In this document: positions 62,091-63,221 of the stretch, one piece after another
How positions within the stretch are numbered: the first letter of the stretch is position 1
Layout: each line of letters starts with the position of its first letter
NCBI GenBank assembly: GCA_031213475.1
Contig: JARUPZ010000030.1
Location: 5,263,661-5,327,660 of the forward strand
DNA from: Nereocystis luetkeana
Lineage: Eukaryota > Sar > Phaeophyceae > Laminariales > Laminariaceae
Direction of reading: 5' to 3'
Length of the DNA stretch: 64,000 nucleotides
Translations under genes and position numbers: made by a program
Notes under the pieces: model-generated
Told to the model about the DNA's origin: nothing
Database searches by the model: none
What the model saw: only the letters and a program-made list of their open reading frames with translations

Positions 62091-63221
62091 GCTACTACTA
62101 CTACTACCGCACACGAGAGAGAAGCATCTGAATCAGAGATCACGCTCAGATCCGTCACCGTTGTGTCGCGTACGATTATTAGTATTATTACGGGGGACCA
62201 TAGTTAATAGGACCAAATTTTGTTAGTAAAAATGGTTAAATATATAGGTTTTTATGTATACCATAGGTCCTGTTAACTATAGCCCCCCGTAGTAGTACTA
62301 CCATTAATCCATTAATATTAATAGTACGACGTACTCATACCGTAGCACACACCACACAGCAACGACACCATTACTGCAGCATCATTACATGCCTGCGAAC
62401 AGTACTGGTATCCTTCTGGAGTCTGGAGTCGACCTCCGGCGGGAAAAAACAAAGCAATGAACAGCGGGATGCTGCTGTTGCTGCAGCTGGAGCTAGCTAT
62501 GCTGCCGACCGAGTTTTAACTGTCTCGCCTTGGCGCAGCAATCGCACAGCAAAAAACACACCAACAGGACGGAGGCCAGAAACGCAGTTCCGGTGGTTCA
62601 CATTTGCGGTTCTGGGCGCGCAGCGGCGGTGGCGCTGTTCACCTGCTTGTCATTACATCGATATATAGCAACCCGTGCTTGCTCGTGTTTCTTTCTTCAT
62701 GGTCTTTCAAACCCGGGGACACAAAACCTATGTTGATATTCAGAAACGCCTTACAATATACTACCAAAACGTCAAGGCGGGGGCGGGCTTCAGGCATTTC
62801 TTGGGGAACCCTATTCTTTTGGCGTCGTCGAAACTAGTAGCTCACATTCGCTCGTGAAAACCTCCCCCCGCAATCCTTTCAAGTAGGCACGATGACCAGA
62901 CAGCCAATATTCACCTCTGCGGTCAAGTATATTCACGCGTGGGAAACTGTAAAAAATAACTTATCAAAAGCACAGCAAATGGAACGCCAAAAAACGTACC
63001 GGGTACGAAATAGCGCGTTGCATAATACCAGGTGCACATGTACGTGTCTGTTGTTCCTGTTGTTCCTGCTCACCACGCGCGGCTTTTTCTTGGCCATGTT
63101 CTTGATGAGCTGCAGCAGAATCTTGAGCTTGAGCCTCTCCTCGTGGCCCACGCTGGAACCTTCCTCAAACTCGGACTCGTCCGACTCGTTGCCATTACCT
63201 CCGTCGGCAGAAGAGCTAGAG
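11086..63221 (-). CDS. Giant multidomain gene: sAC-type NTPase - PH - C2 - GYF - class I cyclic-nucleotide phosphodiesterase (5' partial, 30 exons in window)
   Basis: The coding segments listed separately join in one frame of about 1,644 residues, with compatible splice phase at all 29 junctions. Domains in order, numbered from the first full codon in the window: NTPase with Walker B '[10 protein letters not shown]' (about 30-370), linker (372-424), PH-like (about 440-568), C2 (about 585-730), Ser/His/Pro linker (757-942), GYF-like (about 965-1014), PDE catalytic domain (about 1038-1430), Ser/Gly-rich tail to 1644. The PDE part should hydrolyse cAMP and/or cGMP. PH and C2 suggest recruitment to phosphoinositide or Ca2+-bound membranes. 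In soluble adenylyl cyclases the NTPase module follows tandem class III cyclase domains, so a cyclase is expected upstream, outside the window. Domain calls rest on recognised motifs. At four junctions (start of the 27-codon exon, start of the PH exon, start of the linker exon, start of the 22-codon exon) I chose the acceptor partly to keep phase, so two adjacent genes are not fully excluded. Confidence 0.8.
14046..14147. mobile_element. MITE family 1 copy (TA-flanked, CGGGGGACC termini)
   Basis: This copy of about 100 bp has terminal inverted repeats CGGGGGACCATAGTTAA / TTAACTATG(G)CCCCCCG and an AT-rich middle containing 'atataggtttttatgtat'. It is flanked by TA, the target duplication expected for Tc1/mariner-like non-autonomous elements. 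Confidence 0.85.
14262..14542. mobile_element. MITE family 3 copy (TCGGACAGATGATC termini, about 280 bp)
   Basis: Inverted termini TGTCGGACAGATGATC ... GATCATCTGTCCGA enclose GATC-rich sequence with the internal landmark 'ggctcccacccggcagcatg'. The same plan recurs at 19033, 29925, 50144 and 57790. Confidence 0.75.
16450..16925 (+). mobile_element. Interspersed repeat of about 480 bp ending GAGTAC-poly(C) (family 4)
   Basis: The stretch matches 56910-57395 in opposite orientation along nearly its whole length, from 'gtaaaacgcgcctttc' through 'ctagacaaccagggtaccgt' and 'ggtgcaagcaatgtctgcct' to 'catgcatgagatcgagtac', followed by a poly(C) run. No coding frame or TIRs were recognised. The constant C-tail suggests a retroposon. 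Confidence 0.7.
17914..18071 (-). CDS. Exon 29: PDE C-terminal segment with the nucleotide-selective Gln
   Basis: The exon encodes '[13 protein letters not shown]' and '[20 protein letters not shown]', ending 'LPNLRRNR'. The Gln of 'Q.GFId' is the invariant purine-binding Gln of class I PDEs. An in-frame TAG follows directly if intron is read, but the donor CG|GTAGGA lets it splice in phase 2 to the last exon, giving the standard 'NLRRNRDMW'. Confidence 0.93.
18305..18446. repeat. (CCTTT)n microsatellite
   Basis: There are about 28 uninterrupted 5-bp units. On the strand of the giant gene it reads AAAGG in the intron between exons 28 and 29. Frames through it are artefacts. Confidence 0.97.
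18655..18981 (-). mobile_element. tRNA-derived SINE, nearly full length
   Basis: On the minus strand the element opens with a tRNA-like head: an A-box-like TGGCTTGGTAGGTGG, then GTGGG-TTCAAGT-CCCAC, a perfect 5-bp T-arm with B box GGTTCAAGTCC. The acceptor stem does not pair, so this is not a working tRNA gene. A body of about 250 bp follows, ending in an A-rich tail. It shares body sequence with the copies at 1-145 and 19607-19954. Confidence 0.8.
19033..19305. mobile_element. MITE family 3 copy
   Basis: It starts 'gggacagacagatcatg', ends 'gatgatctgtccgacg' and contains the reversed landmark 'catgttgccgggtgggagcc'. Confidence 0.7.
19567..20030. mobile_element. MITE family 1 copy, split by the SINE and carrying a TACCAGGTA insert
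   Basis: The left terminus (gtgggaccatagttaata) and right terminus (ggtcctattaactatggt then cccccg) are those of the 105-bp family. The element is interrupted at 19607-19954 by the SINE. TACCAGGTA stands at 19585-19593 where other copies have only TA. Confidence 0.85.
19607..19954 (+). mobile_element. tRNA-derived SINE nested inside a MITE
   Basis: The tRNA-like head (D-arm GGTT...AACC, T-arm CTGGG-TTCGAGC-CCCAG, B box GGTTCGAGCCC) is followed by a body sharing 'aaaatgaaggcacgtaccg' with the other copies and by an A/G-rich tail. It is flanked by near-identical 7-mers ACAGTAT (19600-19606) and ACGGTAT (19955-19961), which read as a target-site duplication within MITE sequence. Confidence 0.8.
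20333..20475. repeat. Foldback repeat family 2, one full and one partial copy
   Basis: The inverted arms are 'gaaccgcagtcccgtttggg' with its continuation gacaaa, and 'tttgtccccagaacgggact' with gcggttc. Each arm is bounded by CCCTTT / AAAGGG and the loop is about 20 bases. A half copy follows from 20428. Such a palindrome would form a stable hairpin in RNA. Confidence 0.8.
21072..21173. mobile_element. MITE family 1 copy
   Basis: Both termini (cggggggccatagttaatag and ctattaactatggtcccccg) and the AT-rich core with 'tgttagtaaaaatggttaaa' are present, flanked by TA. Confidence 0.85.
21289..21675 (-). CDS. Exon 28: PDE insertion loop and '[12 protein letters not shown]' metal-binding segment
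   Basis: The exon has 129 codons. It begins '[15 protein letters not shown]' and ends '[20 protein letters not shown]' plus '[11 protein letters not shown]', which contains the fourth PDE metal ligand (Asp of AD.S.P). Between them lies a Gly/Ser/Ala/Pro-rich insertion of about 70 residues not usual for the family. Acceptor AAAATCAG, donor GTGCGC; phase 0 on both sides. Confidence 0.93.
22030..22310. repeat. GGGA-rich low-complexity block
   Basis: Irregular GGGA/GGAG units with a duplicated 'ggaagcg(ga/aag)gagg..acgaggaagcgg' motif, in the intron between exons 27 and 28. Confidence 0.9.
22888..22962 (-). CDS. Exon 27: PDE 'ILATxMxxH' helix
   Basis: The 25 codons '[20 protein letters not shown]' and 'THIKK' match 'R..ii..ilATDM..H......'. 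The usual Asp of ATDM is Glu here. The exon is too short for long-ORF tracks and was located from the missing motif and flanking CGCCGACAG / GTAAGG. Phase 0 on both sides. Confidence 0.92.
23822..23924. mobile_element. MITE family 1 copy, opposite orientation
   Basis: Termini cgggggactatggtaaatag and tactgtggtcccccg enclose the core in reverse orientation ('acacaaaaacctata', 'gacaatatttg'). Confidence 0.8.
24502..25327. mobile_element. 826-bp TIR element with TAA target duplication (PIF/Harbinger-like, non-autonomous)
   Basis: The termini GACCTATGCCAATGG and CCATTGGCATAGGTC are perfect inverted repeats, flanked on both sides by TAA (24499-24501, 25328-25330). A second copy lies at 44692-45520. 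No transposase frame is recognised inside; the longest frames are broken and GC-poor. A TWA duplication is typical of PIF/Harbinger elements, which is the basis of the tentative class. Confidence 0.8.
25501..25635 (-). CDS. Exon 26: PDE 'LYNDxSPLExHHLA' segment
   Basis: The exon encodes '[20 protein letters not shown]' and '[14 protein letters not shown]'. This is the next conserved block of class I PDEs, 'YNd.S.LEnhHla..f.ll'. Acceptor GTTCTCCAG, donor GTGCGA; phase 0 on both sides. Confidence 0.95.
26332..26553 (-). CDS. Exon 25: PDE catalytic core with HNxxHAxDV and HDxDHPGxxN
   Basis: The exon encodes '[20 protein letters not shown]' and '[20 protein letters not shown]'. These carry the general-acid His of YHN, the metal His of HA.DV and the metal His-Asp of HDxDHPG that define class I PDEs (PDE1-11 type). 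Acceptor CCTTGCAG, donor GTAAAA; phase 0 on both sides. Confidence 0.97.
27332..27508 (-). CDS. Exon 24: N-terminal helices of the PDE domain
   Basis: The exon has 59 codons, phase 0 on both sides, acceptor TCGCACAG and donor GTGGGG. It encodes '[20 protein letters not shown]', which matches the 'W.FDiF.l......l......i....gl...F.i' start of class I cyclic-nucleotide phosphodiesterase catalytic domains. Confidence 0.9.
27509..28165 (-). repeat. Degenerate GATGTGAT/GATACGATA repeat in the intron before exon 24
   Basis: From 27509 to about 27925 the sequence is made of imperfect 'gatgtgat', 'gatacgat' and 'gatatcat' units, with a double TACCTGGTACCAGGTA at 27762-27777. Confidence 0.85.
28166..28233 (-). 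CDS. Exon 23: short Ser/Asp linker exon
   Basis: The 22 codons ('[20 protein letters not shown]' and two more) join the GYF and PDE domains. The donor GTGGGC is good. The acceptor GCAATCAG has little pyrimidine tract and was chosen because it restores phase between exons 22 and 24; CTTCCAG, 27-28 nt further into the exon, is an alternative but gives the wrong phase. Confidence 0.5.
28858..28987 (-). CDS. Exon 22: GYF-like domain core
   Basis: The exon encodes '[20 protein letters not shown]', then '[12 protein letters not shown]'. The order 'Y-x-D-x-x-x-x-x-x-GPF-x-x-x-x-L-x-x-x-x-x-x-GY' matches GYF / GYF_2 domains, which bind proline-rich peptides. The Pro-rich linker of exon 19 is a possible internal ligand (inference). 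Acceptor GTGCGCAG, donor GTGAGC; phase 0 in, phase 1 out. Confidence 0.8.
29062..29312 (-). repeat. Two truncated family 4 copies in tandem
   Basis: 'gtgtactcgataggaga(g)atgtactcgatctcatgcat' appears at 29069 and again at 29170. The second copy runs on to 'ttgcttgcaccaagcacaaa'. Both truncate the element at its end away from the C-tail. Confidence 0.75.
29925..30215. mobile_element. MITE family 3 copy
   Basis: It starts 'ccgacagatagatcatg', contains 'ggttcccacccggcaacatg' and ends near 'gatctaactgattcgtccga'. It lies in the intron between exons 21 and 22. Confidence 0.7.
30289..30373 (-). CDS. Exon 21: helix and first strand of the GYF-like domain
   Basis: The exon encodes '[20 protein letters not shown]', then 'DAHTYFCK', where the aromatic-rich end is the first strand of the GYF-like domain continued in the next exon. 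Acceptor GCCTCAG, donor GTAAGC; phase 2 in, phase 0 out. Confidence 0.8.
30400..30960. repeat. Degenerate ACATCAGAC repeat
   Basis: Imperfect 'acatcagac', 'catcacaca' units run through the intron between exons 20 and 21. Confidence 0.85.
31138..31246 (-). CDS. Exon 20: helical linker
   Basis: The exon encodes '[20 protein letters not shown]', then '[11 protein letters not shown]'. Acceptor CGCACACAG, donor AG|GTACGG; phase 1 in, phase 2 out. No domain is recognised. A tandem duplication of 109 bp sits in the intron just upstream. Confidence 0.75.
31411..31632. repeat. 109-bp tandem duplication containing a family 5 repeat
   Basis: Two near-identical units, 31415-31523 and 31524-31632, share 'cgtttgttgcttgccgtagt' through 'cacctccaacatttggtcgc', differing at very few bases. 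The unit includes the family 5 core 'gaccacgcttccct'. It lies in the intron upstream of exon 20. Confidence 0.85.
31900..32009. mobile_element. MITE family 1 copy with internal TACCTGGTA insert
   Basis: Termini are intact. Where other copies read 'aaatatataggtttt' this copy reads 'atatata-CCTGGTA-ggttt' (TACCTGGTA at 31956-31964), an exact 7-bp addition at a TA. Confidence 0.85.
32561..33009 (-). CDS. Exon 19: low-complexity His/Pro/Ser linker
   Basis: This 449-nt exon encodes a linker rich in His ('[13 protein letters not shown]'), Pro and Gly, with one helical patch ('[18 protein letters not shown]') and a basic end '[10 protein letters not shown]'. The acceptor CGCATCCAG fits phase 2. The donor (GCTG|GTGTTT) is the least certain end; GG|GTGGGT a few bases upstream is an alternative. 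No domain is recognised and disorder is expected. Confidence 0.65.
34073..34241 (-). CDS. Exon 18: end of the C2 domain and linker
   Basis: The exon encodes '[20 protein letters not shown]', then '[16 protein letters not shown]'. 'WY.L.......G.i.l.v..' is the final strand of C2 domains. Acceptor TCGCCCAG, donor GTGAGA; phase 1 in, phase 2 out. Confidence 0.85.
34625..35125. repeat. (TTACAG)n hexamer arrays
   Basis: Two arrays (34735-34825 and 34985-35110) of TTACAG/CTACAG units, separated by a family 4-like 'catggtcatacgactatgga' fragment ending 'gagtac' and poly(C). It lies in the intron between exons 17 and 18. Confidence 0.85.
35608..35719 (-). CDS. Exon 17: C2 domain, '[15 protein letters not shown]' strand
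   Basis: The exon encodes '[20 protein letters not shown]', the strongly conserved C2 signature 'V.D.D....DD.lG...i.l'. The first Asp of the usual 'D.D' pair is replaced by Asn (WNHD), which may weaken Ca2+ binding. Acceptor TCGCCAAG, donor GTAAGT; phase 0 in, phase 1 out. Poly(G) runs lie immediately downstream in the intron. Confidence 0.9.
36290..36475 (+). repeat. Truncated family 4 copy with poly(C) tail
   Basis: It runs from 'tatacgactcgcccaacacc' to 'cctatcgagtacaccccccac'. It contains the 'ctccgtcccggcattgtagg' and 'catgcatgagatcgagtaca' landmarks. Confidence 0.75.
36575..36750 (-). CDS. Exon 16: C2 domain core
   Basis: The exon encodes '[20 protein letters not shown]', then '[13 protein letters not shown]', 'LRIQ'. 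This follows the C2 pattern '.dPYv.v.l......T.......NP.W.e.f.F.v....l.i.V'. The Asp pair in 'DLDDQG' is in loop position, but whether Ca2+ is bound cannot be judged. Acceptor TTCTCGCAG, donor GTGGGC; phase 1 in, phase 0 out. Confidence 0.9.
37505..37611 (-). CDS. Exon 15: linker and first strand of the C2 domain
   Basis: The acceptor is AACGGTCAG and the donor GTGAGG; phase 2 in, phase 1 out. It encodes a linker ('[19 protein letters not shown]'), then '[11 protein letters not shown]', a typical opening beta strand of C2 domains. The preceding intron is about 6.7 kb, the longest in the gene. Confidence 0.75.
37612..37745. repeat. 60-bp tandem duplication just upstream of exon 15
   Basis: 'acggttacatttttcgaggc' plus 'gcgaacagcaacgaacgg' appears twice in succession, starting one base before the exon 15 acceptor region. 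Confidence 0.85.
38037..38420. repeat. Direct repeat of about 110 bp, period about 270 bp
   Basis: 'tataaactcgtttgc', 'tggacggtcgctgtgagggc' and 'accatgattcgcga' occur at 38042-38150 and again at 38312-38420 with about 85% identity by eye. Confidence 0.8.
41174..41275. mobile_element. MITE family 1 copy
   Basis: Termini cgggggaccatagtaaatag and ctattaactatgcccccccg with the standard core, flanked by TA. Confidence 0.85.
41523..41617. repeat. Foldback repeat family 2 copy
   Basis: The arms 'ggaccgcagtcccgtttggg' and 'ccgggactgcggttctaaag' are separated by a short loop. Confidence 0.8.
42475..42960. repeat. Tandem repeats of about 66 bp
   Basis: Units carry 'tactctggggtactcgggta', 'ggtacccgggtat' and 'caagagtgtgcaccatac'. 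The first two are nearly identical, later ones diverge. It lies in the long intron between exons 14 and 15. Confidence 0.88.
42960..43275. repeat. Cluster of three foldback repeats (family 2)
   Basis: Successive copies at about 42960-43049, 43050-43135 and 43184-43275 each have a 'CCCGTTTTGGGGAC' arm and its complement. The second and third are diverged. Confidence 0.78.
43594..43704. mobile_element. MITE family 1 copy with TACCAGGTA insert in its right terminus
   Basis: The right terminus reads 'ggtcctaCCAGGTAttaact' where other copies read 'ggtcctattaact'. TACCAGGTA is at 43677-43685. The rest of the element is a close consensus copy. Confidence 0.87.
44167..44265. repeat. Foldback repeat family 2 copy
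   Basis: The arms 'ggaccgcagccccgttttgg' and 'ccaaaacgggactacggttc' lie 50 bp from exon 14 of the giant gene. Confidence 0.78.
44316..44375 (-). CDS. Exon 14: end of the PH C-terminal helix
   Basis: This short 60-nt exon extends the helix as '[18 protein letters not shown]'. The acceptor is a long C-rich tract ending CTCAG, the donor GTGAGT. Phase 2 on both sides matches exons 13 and 15 exactly. It is too short for long-ORF tracks and was found from phase and splice signals. Confidence 0.75.
44692..45520. mobile_element. 829-bp TIR element with TTA target duplication, second copy
   Basis: It has the same terminal 15-mers as the copy at 24502-25327, flanked by TTA on both sides (44689-44691, 45521-45523). 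The interior is nearly identical, with small indels in T and A runs, which implies recent spread. It lies between exons 13 and 14 of the giant gene. Confidence 0.8.
46264..46403 (-). CDS. Exon 13: PH-like domain, late strands and start of the C-terminal helix
   Basis: The exon encodes '[13 protein letters not shown]', '[20 protein letters not shown]'. The pattern 'F.f.ae...E...W...I' is the end of a PH domain, with the invariant helix Trp present. Acceptor TTGGGCAG, donor GTGTGT. Phase 0 in, phase 2 out. Confidence 0.85.
46528..46735. repeat. GCTATGCTCT-type minisatellite
   Basis: Imperfect 5-bp units (TGCTA/TGCTC/TGTTA) lie between exons 12 and 13. Cys/Leu/Ala-only frames on the plus strand are artefacts. 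Confidence 0.95.
46779..46910 (-). CDS. Exon 12: PH-like domain, beta strands 3-5
   Basis: The exon encodes '[20 protein letters not shown]' followed by '[14 protein letters not shown]'. This is the typical PH pattern 'W+kR.fvL....L.y......p...i.L'. The Lys/Arg cluster around WKKR sits where phosphoinositide-binding PH domains contact lipid head groups. Acceptor CTGTGCCAG, donor GTGCGT, 44 codons, phase 0 on both sides. Confidence 0.85.
47874..47985. repeat. Tandem repeat of about 30 bp
   Basis: Four units of 'gatttgcggatccaaacgg' with 'acattagat'-type spacers. Confidence 0.85.
48344..48445 (-). CDS. Exon 11: Arg/Ser-rich lead-in and start of the PH-like domain
   Basis: The exon has 34 codons. 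The acceptor GCCTCCCAG is one of two possible and was chosen for phase 0; the donor is GTGAGA. It contains the RRRS motif 'TTRRRSDS', a basophilic kinase consensus, and ends 'QPVQQKWTE', which flows into '[11 protein letters not shown]' of the next exon. Confidence 0.65.
48744..49100. mobile_element. MITE family 3-related GATC-rich block
   Basis: The block is rich in 'agatcagacagatc' units and ends 'gatctgtagacgatctgtccgaca', the family 3 terminus. The landmark 'cacccggcaac' is missing, so the copy is partial or rearranged. Confidence 0.5.
49103..49180 (-). CDS. Exon 10: basic linker exon with GC donor
   Basis: The exon has 26 codons ('[20 protein letters not shown]' and on), phase 0 on both sides. 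The acceptor is CGCTGGCCAG. The donor is CAG|GCAAGT, the classic GC-AG intron consensus. No domain is assigned. Confidence 0.7.
49585..50020 (-). repeat. Truncated family 4 copies
   Basis: One fragment spans about 49610-49800 ('accctcgcatccctacaacg' to 'ctttctcgcacacggatgac'). Another, at 49925-50020, starts in a G run and reads 'gtactcgataggagagatat'. Confidence 0.65.
50144..50483. mobile_element. MITE family 3 copy
   Basis: It starts 'cggacatacagatcacg', contains the landmark twice ('gctcccacccggcaacgtga' and a variant) and ends 'gatgatctgtcagg'. It is slightly longer than the others through an internal duplication. Confidence 0.7.
50612..50692 (-). CDS. Exon 9: short linker exon
   Basis: The 27 codons include '[20 protein letters not shown]'. 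The donor GTATGT is strong. The acceptor (GGCGTGGAG) has a weak pyrimidine tract and was chosen because it keeps phase 0. No domain is recognised, but the amphipathic helix suggests a continuation of the helical NTPase tail. Confidence 0.6.
51127..51256 (-). CDS. Exon 8: 'F-x-H-x-x-x-x-E' helix, end of the NTPase module
   Basis: The exon encodes '[20 protein letters not shown]', then a charged coiled-coil-like helix with '[19 protein letters not shown]'. This matches 'F.Halh.E..Y..ml..qR..lH..IA' found after the ATPase core in ADCY10-like proteins. Acceptor ATCTGCAG, donor GTGCGT, phase 0 out. Confidence 0.85.
51295..51725. repeat. Tandem duplication of about 215 bp including two family 5 repeats
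   Basis: 'gttgaggttcaacaaacca', 'accgggcgg' (variant) and a G run, followed by 'gtactcatttgttgcttgcc'-type sequence and 'gcatccctttcgagacgggg', occur at 51295-51480 and again at 51505-51720. Copies are moderately diverged. It lies next to exon 8. Confidence 0.75.
52378..52479. mobile_element. MITE family 1 copy
   Basis: Termini cgggggacaatagtaaatag and ctatttaataggctcccccg; the core has 'attgttagtaaaaattgg'. Confidence 0.8.
52720..52878 (-). CDS. Exon 7: NTPase module continuation
   Basis: The exon supplies '[18 protein letters not shown]', then '[15 protein letters not shown]'. Joined to exon 6 it gives '...LEEQG-FLVEVQ...', as expected in this family. Acceptor GTGCTTCCAG, donor AA|GTGGGT. 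Two nucleotides are carried over on each side, and they complete Gly and Lys codons. Confidence 0.8.
52975..53425. repeat. (AAAGCAAGC)n minisatellite
   Basis: About 45 units of a 9-bp repeat, open in several frames on both strands because the unit is a multiple of three. It lies in the intron between exons 6 and 7. The long Leu/Ala/Cys or Lys/Gln/Ala frames here are not genes. Confidence 0.97.
53741..53843. mobile_element. MITE family 1 copy, opposite orientation
   Basis: The left end is degenerate (tgcgggacaccatagtaaat), the right end intact (ctatttactacggtcccccg). The core is reversed ('tttaccagtttttactgaca'). Confidence 0.8.
53900..53990. repeat. (CCCTCCCCA)n minisatellite abutting the exon 6 donor
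   Basis: About 10 units of 9 bp. On the coding strand the unit is GTGGGGAGG, so each unit presents a GT. It starts 4 bases after the proposed donor GG|GTACGA. Confidence 0.95.
53997..54148 (-). CDS. Exon 6: winged-helix-like region of the NTPase module
   Basis: The exon encodes '[20 protein letters not shown]', then a segment ending '[13 protein letters not shown]'. This fits the family pattern 'DrL.....lLk.AS.iG..F......L....L...G'. Phase 0 in, phase 2 out at donor GG|GTACGA. A 9-bp minisatellite begins directly after the donor. Confidence 0.85.
55361..55456. repeat. Foldback repeat family 2 copy, best preserved
   Basis: The arms 'agaaccgcagccccgttttg' and 'caaaacgggactgcggttct' are nearly perfect inverted repeats, with the whole unit bounded by AACCCCTTT / AAAGGGGTT. 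Confidence 0.85.
55930..56060 (+). repeat. Truncated family 4 copy with poly(C) tail
   Basis: 'ccgtctcggcattgtaggga' to 'ctcctatcgagtacaccccc'. It lies about 50 bp from exon 5. Confidence 0.7.
56113..56280 (-). CDS. Exon 5: NTPase module continuation
   Basis: The exon has 56 codons, acceptor TTCGTTCCAG and donor CAG|GTGTGG, phase 0 on both sides. It encodes '[18 protein letters not shown]' and later '[20 protein letters not shown]'. In sAC-type ATPases the equivalent stretch ends with 'hP..h..hh..ri', just before the winged-helix-like region. Degenerate partial copies of its 5' edge lie upstream at about 56565-56610 and 56815-56865. Confidence 0.8.
56425..56520 (-). repeat. Truncated family 4 copy between G runs
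   Basis: 'ggtgtactcgataggagaga' to 'cccctcgcatccctacaatgc'-like sequence, flanked on both sides by G runs. Confidence 0.65.
56685..56760 (-). repeat. Family 5 short repeat after a G run
   Basis: 'gcgtactcatttgttgcttg', then 'accattgaccacgcatccct', 'ccgagacggag'. Read on the minus strand it ends AAATGAGTAC-poly(C), like the copies at 51418 and 51648. Confidence 0.7.
56910..57395 (-). mobile_element. Family 4 interspersed repeat, second long copy
   Basis: This is the reverse-complement counterpart of 16450-16925. On this strand it begins after a G run ('agaggggggtactcgatctc') and ends at 'cagagagaggcgtgttttac'. Confidence 0.7.
57790..58052. mobile_element. MITE family 3 copy
   Basis: It contains the reversed landmark 'catgtagccgggtgggacc' and a GATA microsatellite, and ends 'gatttgtctgagg'. 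The termini are diverged. Confidence 0.6.
58150..58230. repeat. Foldback repeat family 2 copy
   Basis: Arms 'gactgcagtccctttttggg' and 'cccaaaacgggactgcggcc'. Confidence 0.75.
58532..58720 (-). CDS. Exon 4: NTPase lid/sensor region
   Basis: The exon has 63 codons, acceptor GTTCGACAG and donor GTAACT, phase 0 on both sides. It contains '[20 protein letters not shown]' and '[18 protein letters not shown]'. The 'S.GNP....EL...L' motif is a hallmark of AAA_16/STAND ATPases, including soluble adenylyl cyclases. Confidence 0.85.
58838..58950. repeat. Tandem repeat of about 42 bp
   Basis: 'aacggattggcagaaggaaa' followed by 'tgagtgaacgaac' is repeated three times, within a broader GAAC/GAAA-rich intron stretch. 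Confidence 0.85.
59690..59793. mobile_element. MITE family 1 copy, decayed
   Basis: The left end is shortened (cgtgggatagtaaatagg), the right end 'caaggtcccccg'. The core is reversed and diverged. Confidence 0.7.
60092..60192 (-). CDS. Exon 3: NTPase strand after Walker B (sensor region)
   Basis: Acceptor TTACATAG, donor GTGACT. The 34 residues include '[20 protein letters not shown]' and 'PPDYE'. The hydrophobic strand ending in an Arg-Pro pair resembles the 'hhhhhhhRP' strand of ADCY10-type ATPases. Phase 1 in, phase 0 out. Its 5' edge and flanking intron are present in further tandem copies at 60540-60905. Confidence 0.8.
60173..60905. repeat. Array of about 115-bp units repeating the exon 3 edge and its upstream intron
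   Basis: Units begin near 60173, 60540, 60657 and 60781. Each starts with a version of 'gcacccatcggacc' (the first bases of exon 3, read on the plus strand) and continues with 'acacagcacaggcaccg...cgtggcgtg...ggcataattggggttt'-type intron sequence. The first unit contains the working acceptor. A family 4 pair separates units 1 and 2. Confidence 0.75.
60285..60520 (-). repeat. Two truncated family 4 copies
   Basis: At 60291-60445 the repeat runs from 'gtactcatgccatgcatgg' to 'ggcgagtcgcatgcgag'. At 60460-60515 it restarts as 'gatactcgataggatggatg'. Each begins right after a G run. Confidence 0.65.
61300..61580. repeat. GTTACCGCT-type simple repeat
   Basis: Irregular 6- and 9-bp units of 'ttaccgctg'/'ccactgttaccg', open on the minus strand as a Ser/Gly-only frame. 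Treated as intronic repeat. Confidence 0.85.
61647..61713 (-). CDS. Exon 2: Walker B strand of the NTPase
   Basis: The exon encodes [21 protein letters not shown], which matches the 'hhhhDDAQ.hD..S' Walker B signature of sAC-type and bacterial LuxR/AAA_16 NTPases. The DD pair would coordinate Mg2+ and activate water. Acceptor TTGTTCAG, donor GTGAAC. It starts in phase 0 and leaves one nucleotide (G), which completes a glycine codon with exon 3. Confidence 0.85.
62028..62107. repeat. (CTA)n microsatellite
   Basis: 'tactagtac' units turn into about 15 CTA triplets. Confidence 0.95.
62189..62291. mobile_element. MITE family 1 copy, close to consensus
   Basis: Termini cgggggaccatagttaatag and cctgttaactatagcccccc; the core 'tggttaaatatataggtttt' is intact. 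Confidence 0.87.
63074..63221 (-). CDS. Exon 1 in window: acidic/Ser segment and helix leading to Walker B
   Basis: The acceptor is TTTTTTCAG and the donor GTGAGC. The exon enters with one nucleotide (so the previous exon leaves two) and ends in phase 0. It encodes 49 residues: a Ser/Asp/Glu-rich stretch, then a basic-hydrophobic helix ([20 protein letters not shown]). That helix is the usual lead into the Walker B strand of AAA_16/STAND NTPases of the soluble adenylyl cyclase type. No Walker A motif is seen between here and position 64000, so the P-loop must lie in an upstream exon beyond the window. Confidence 0.75.
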
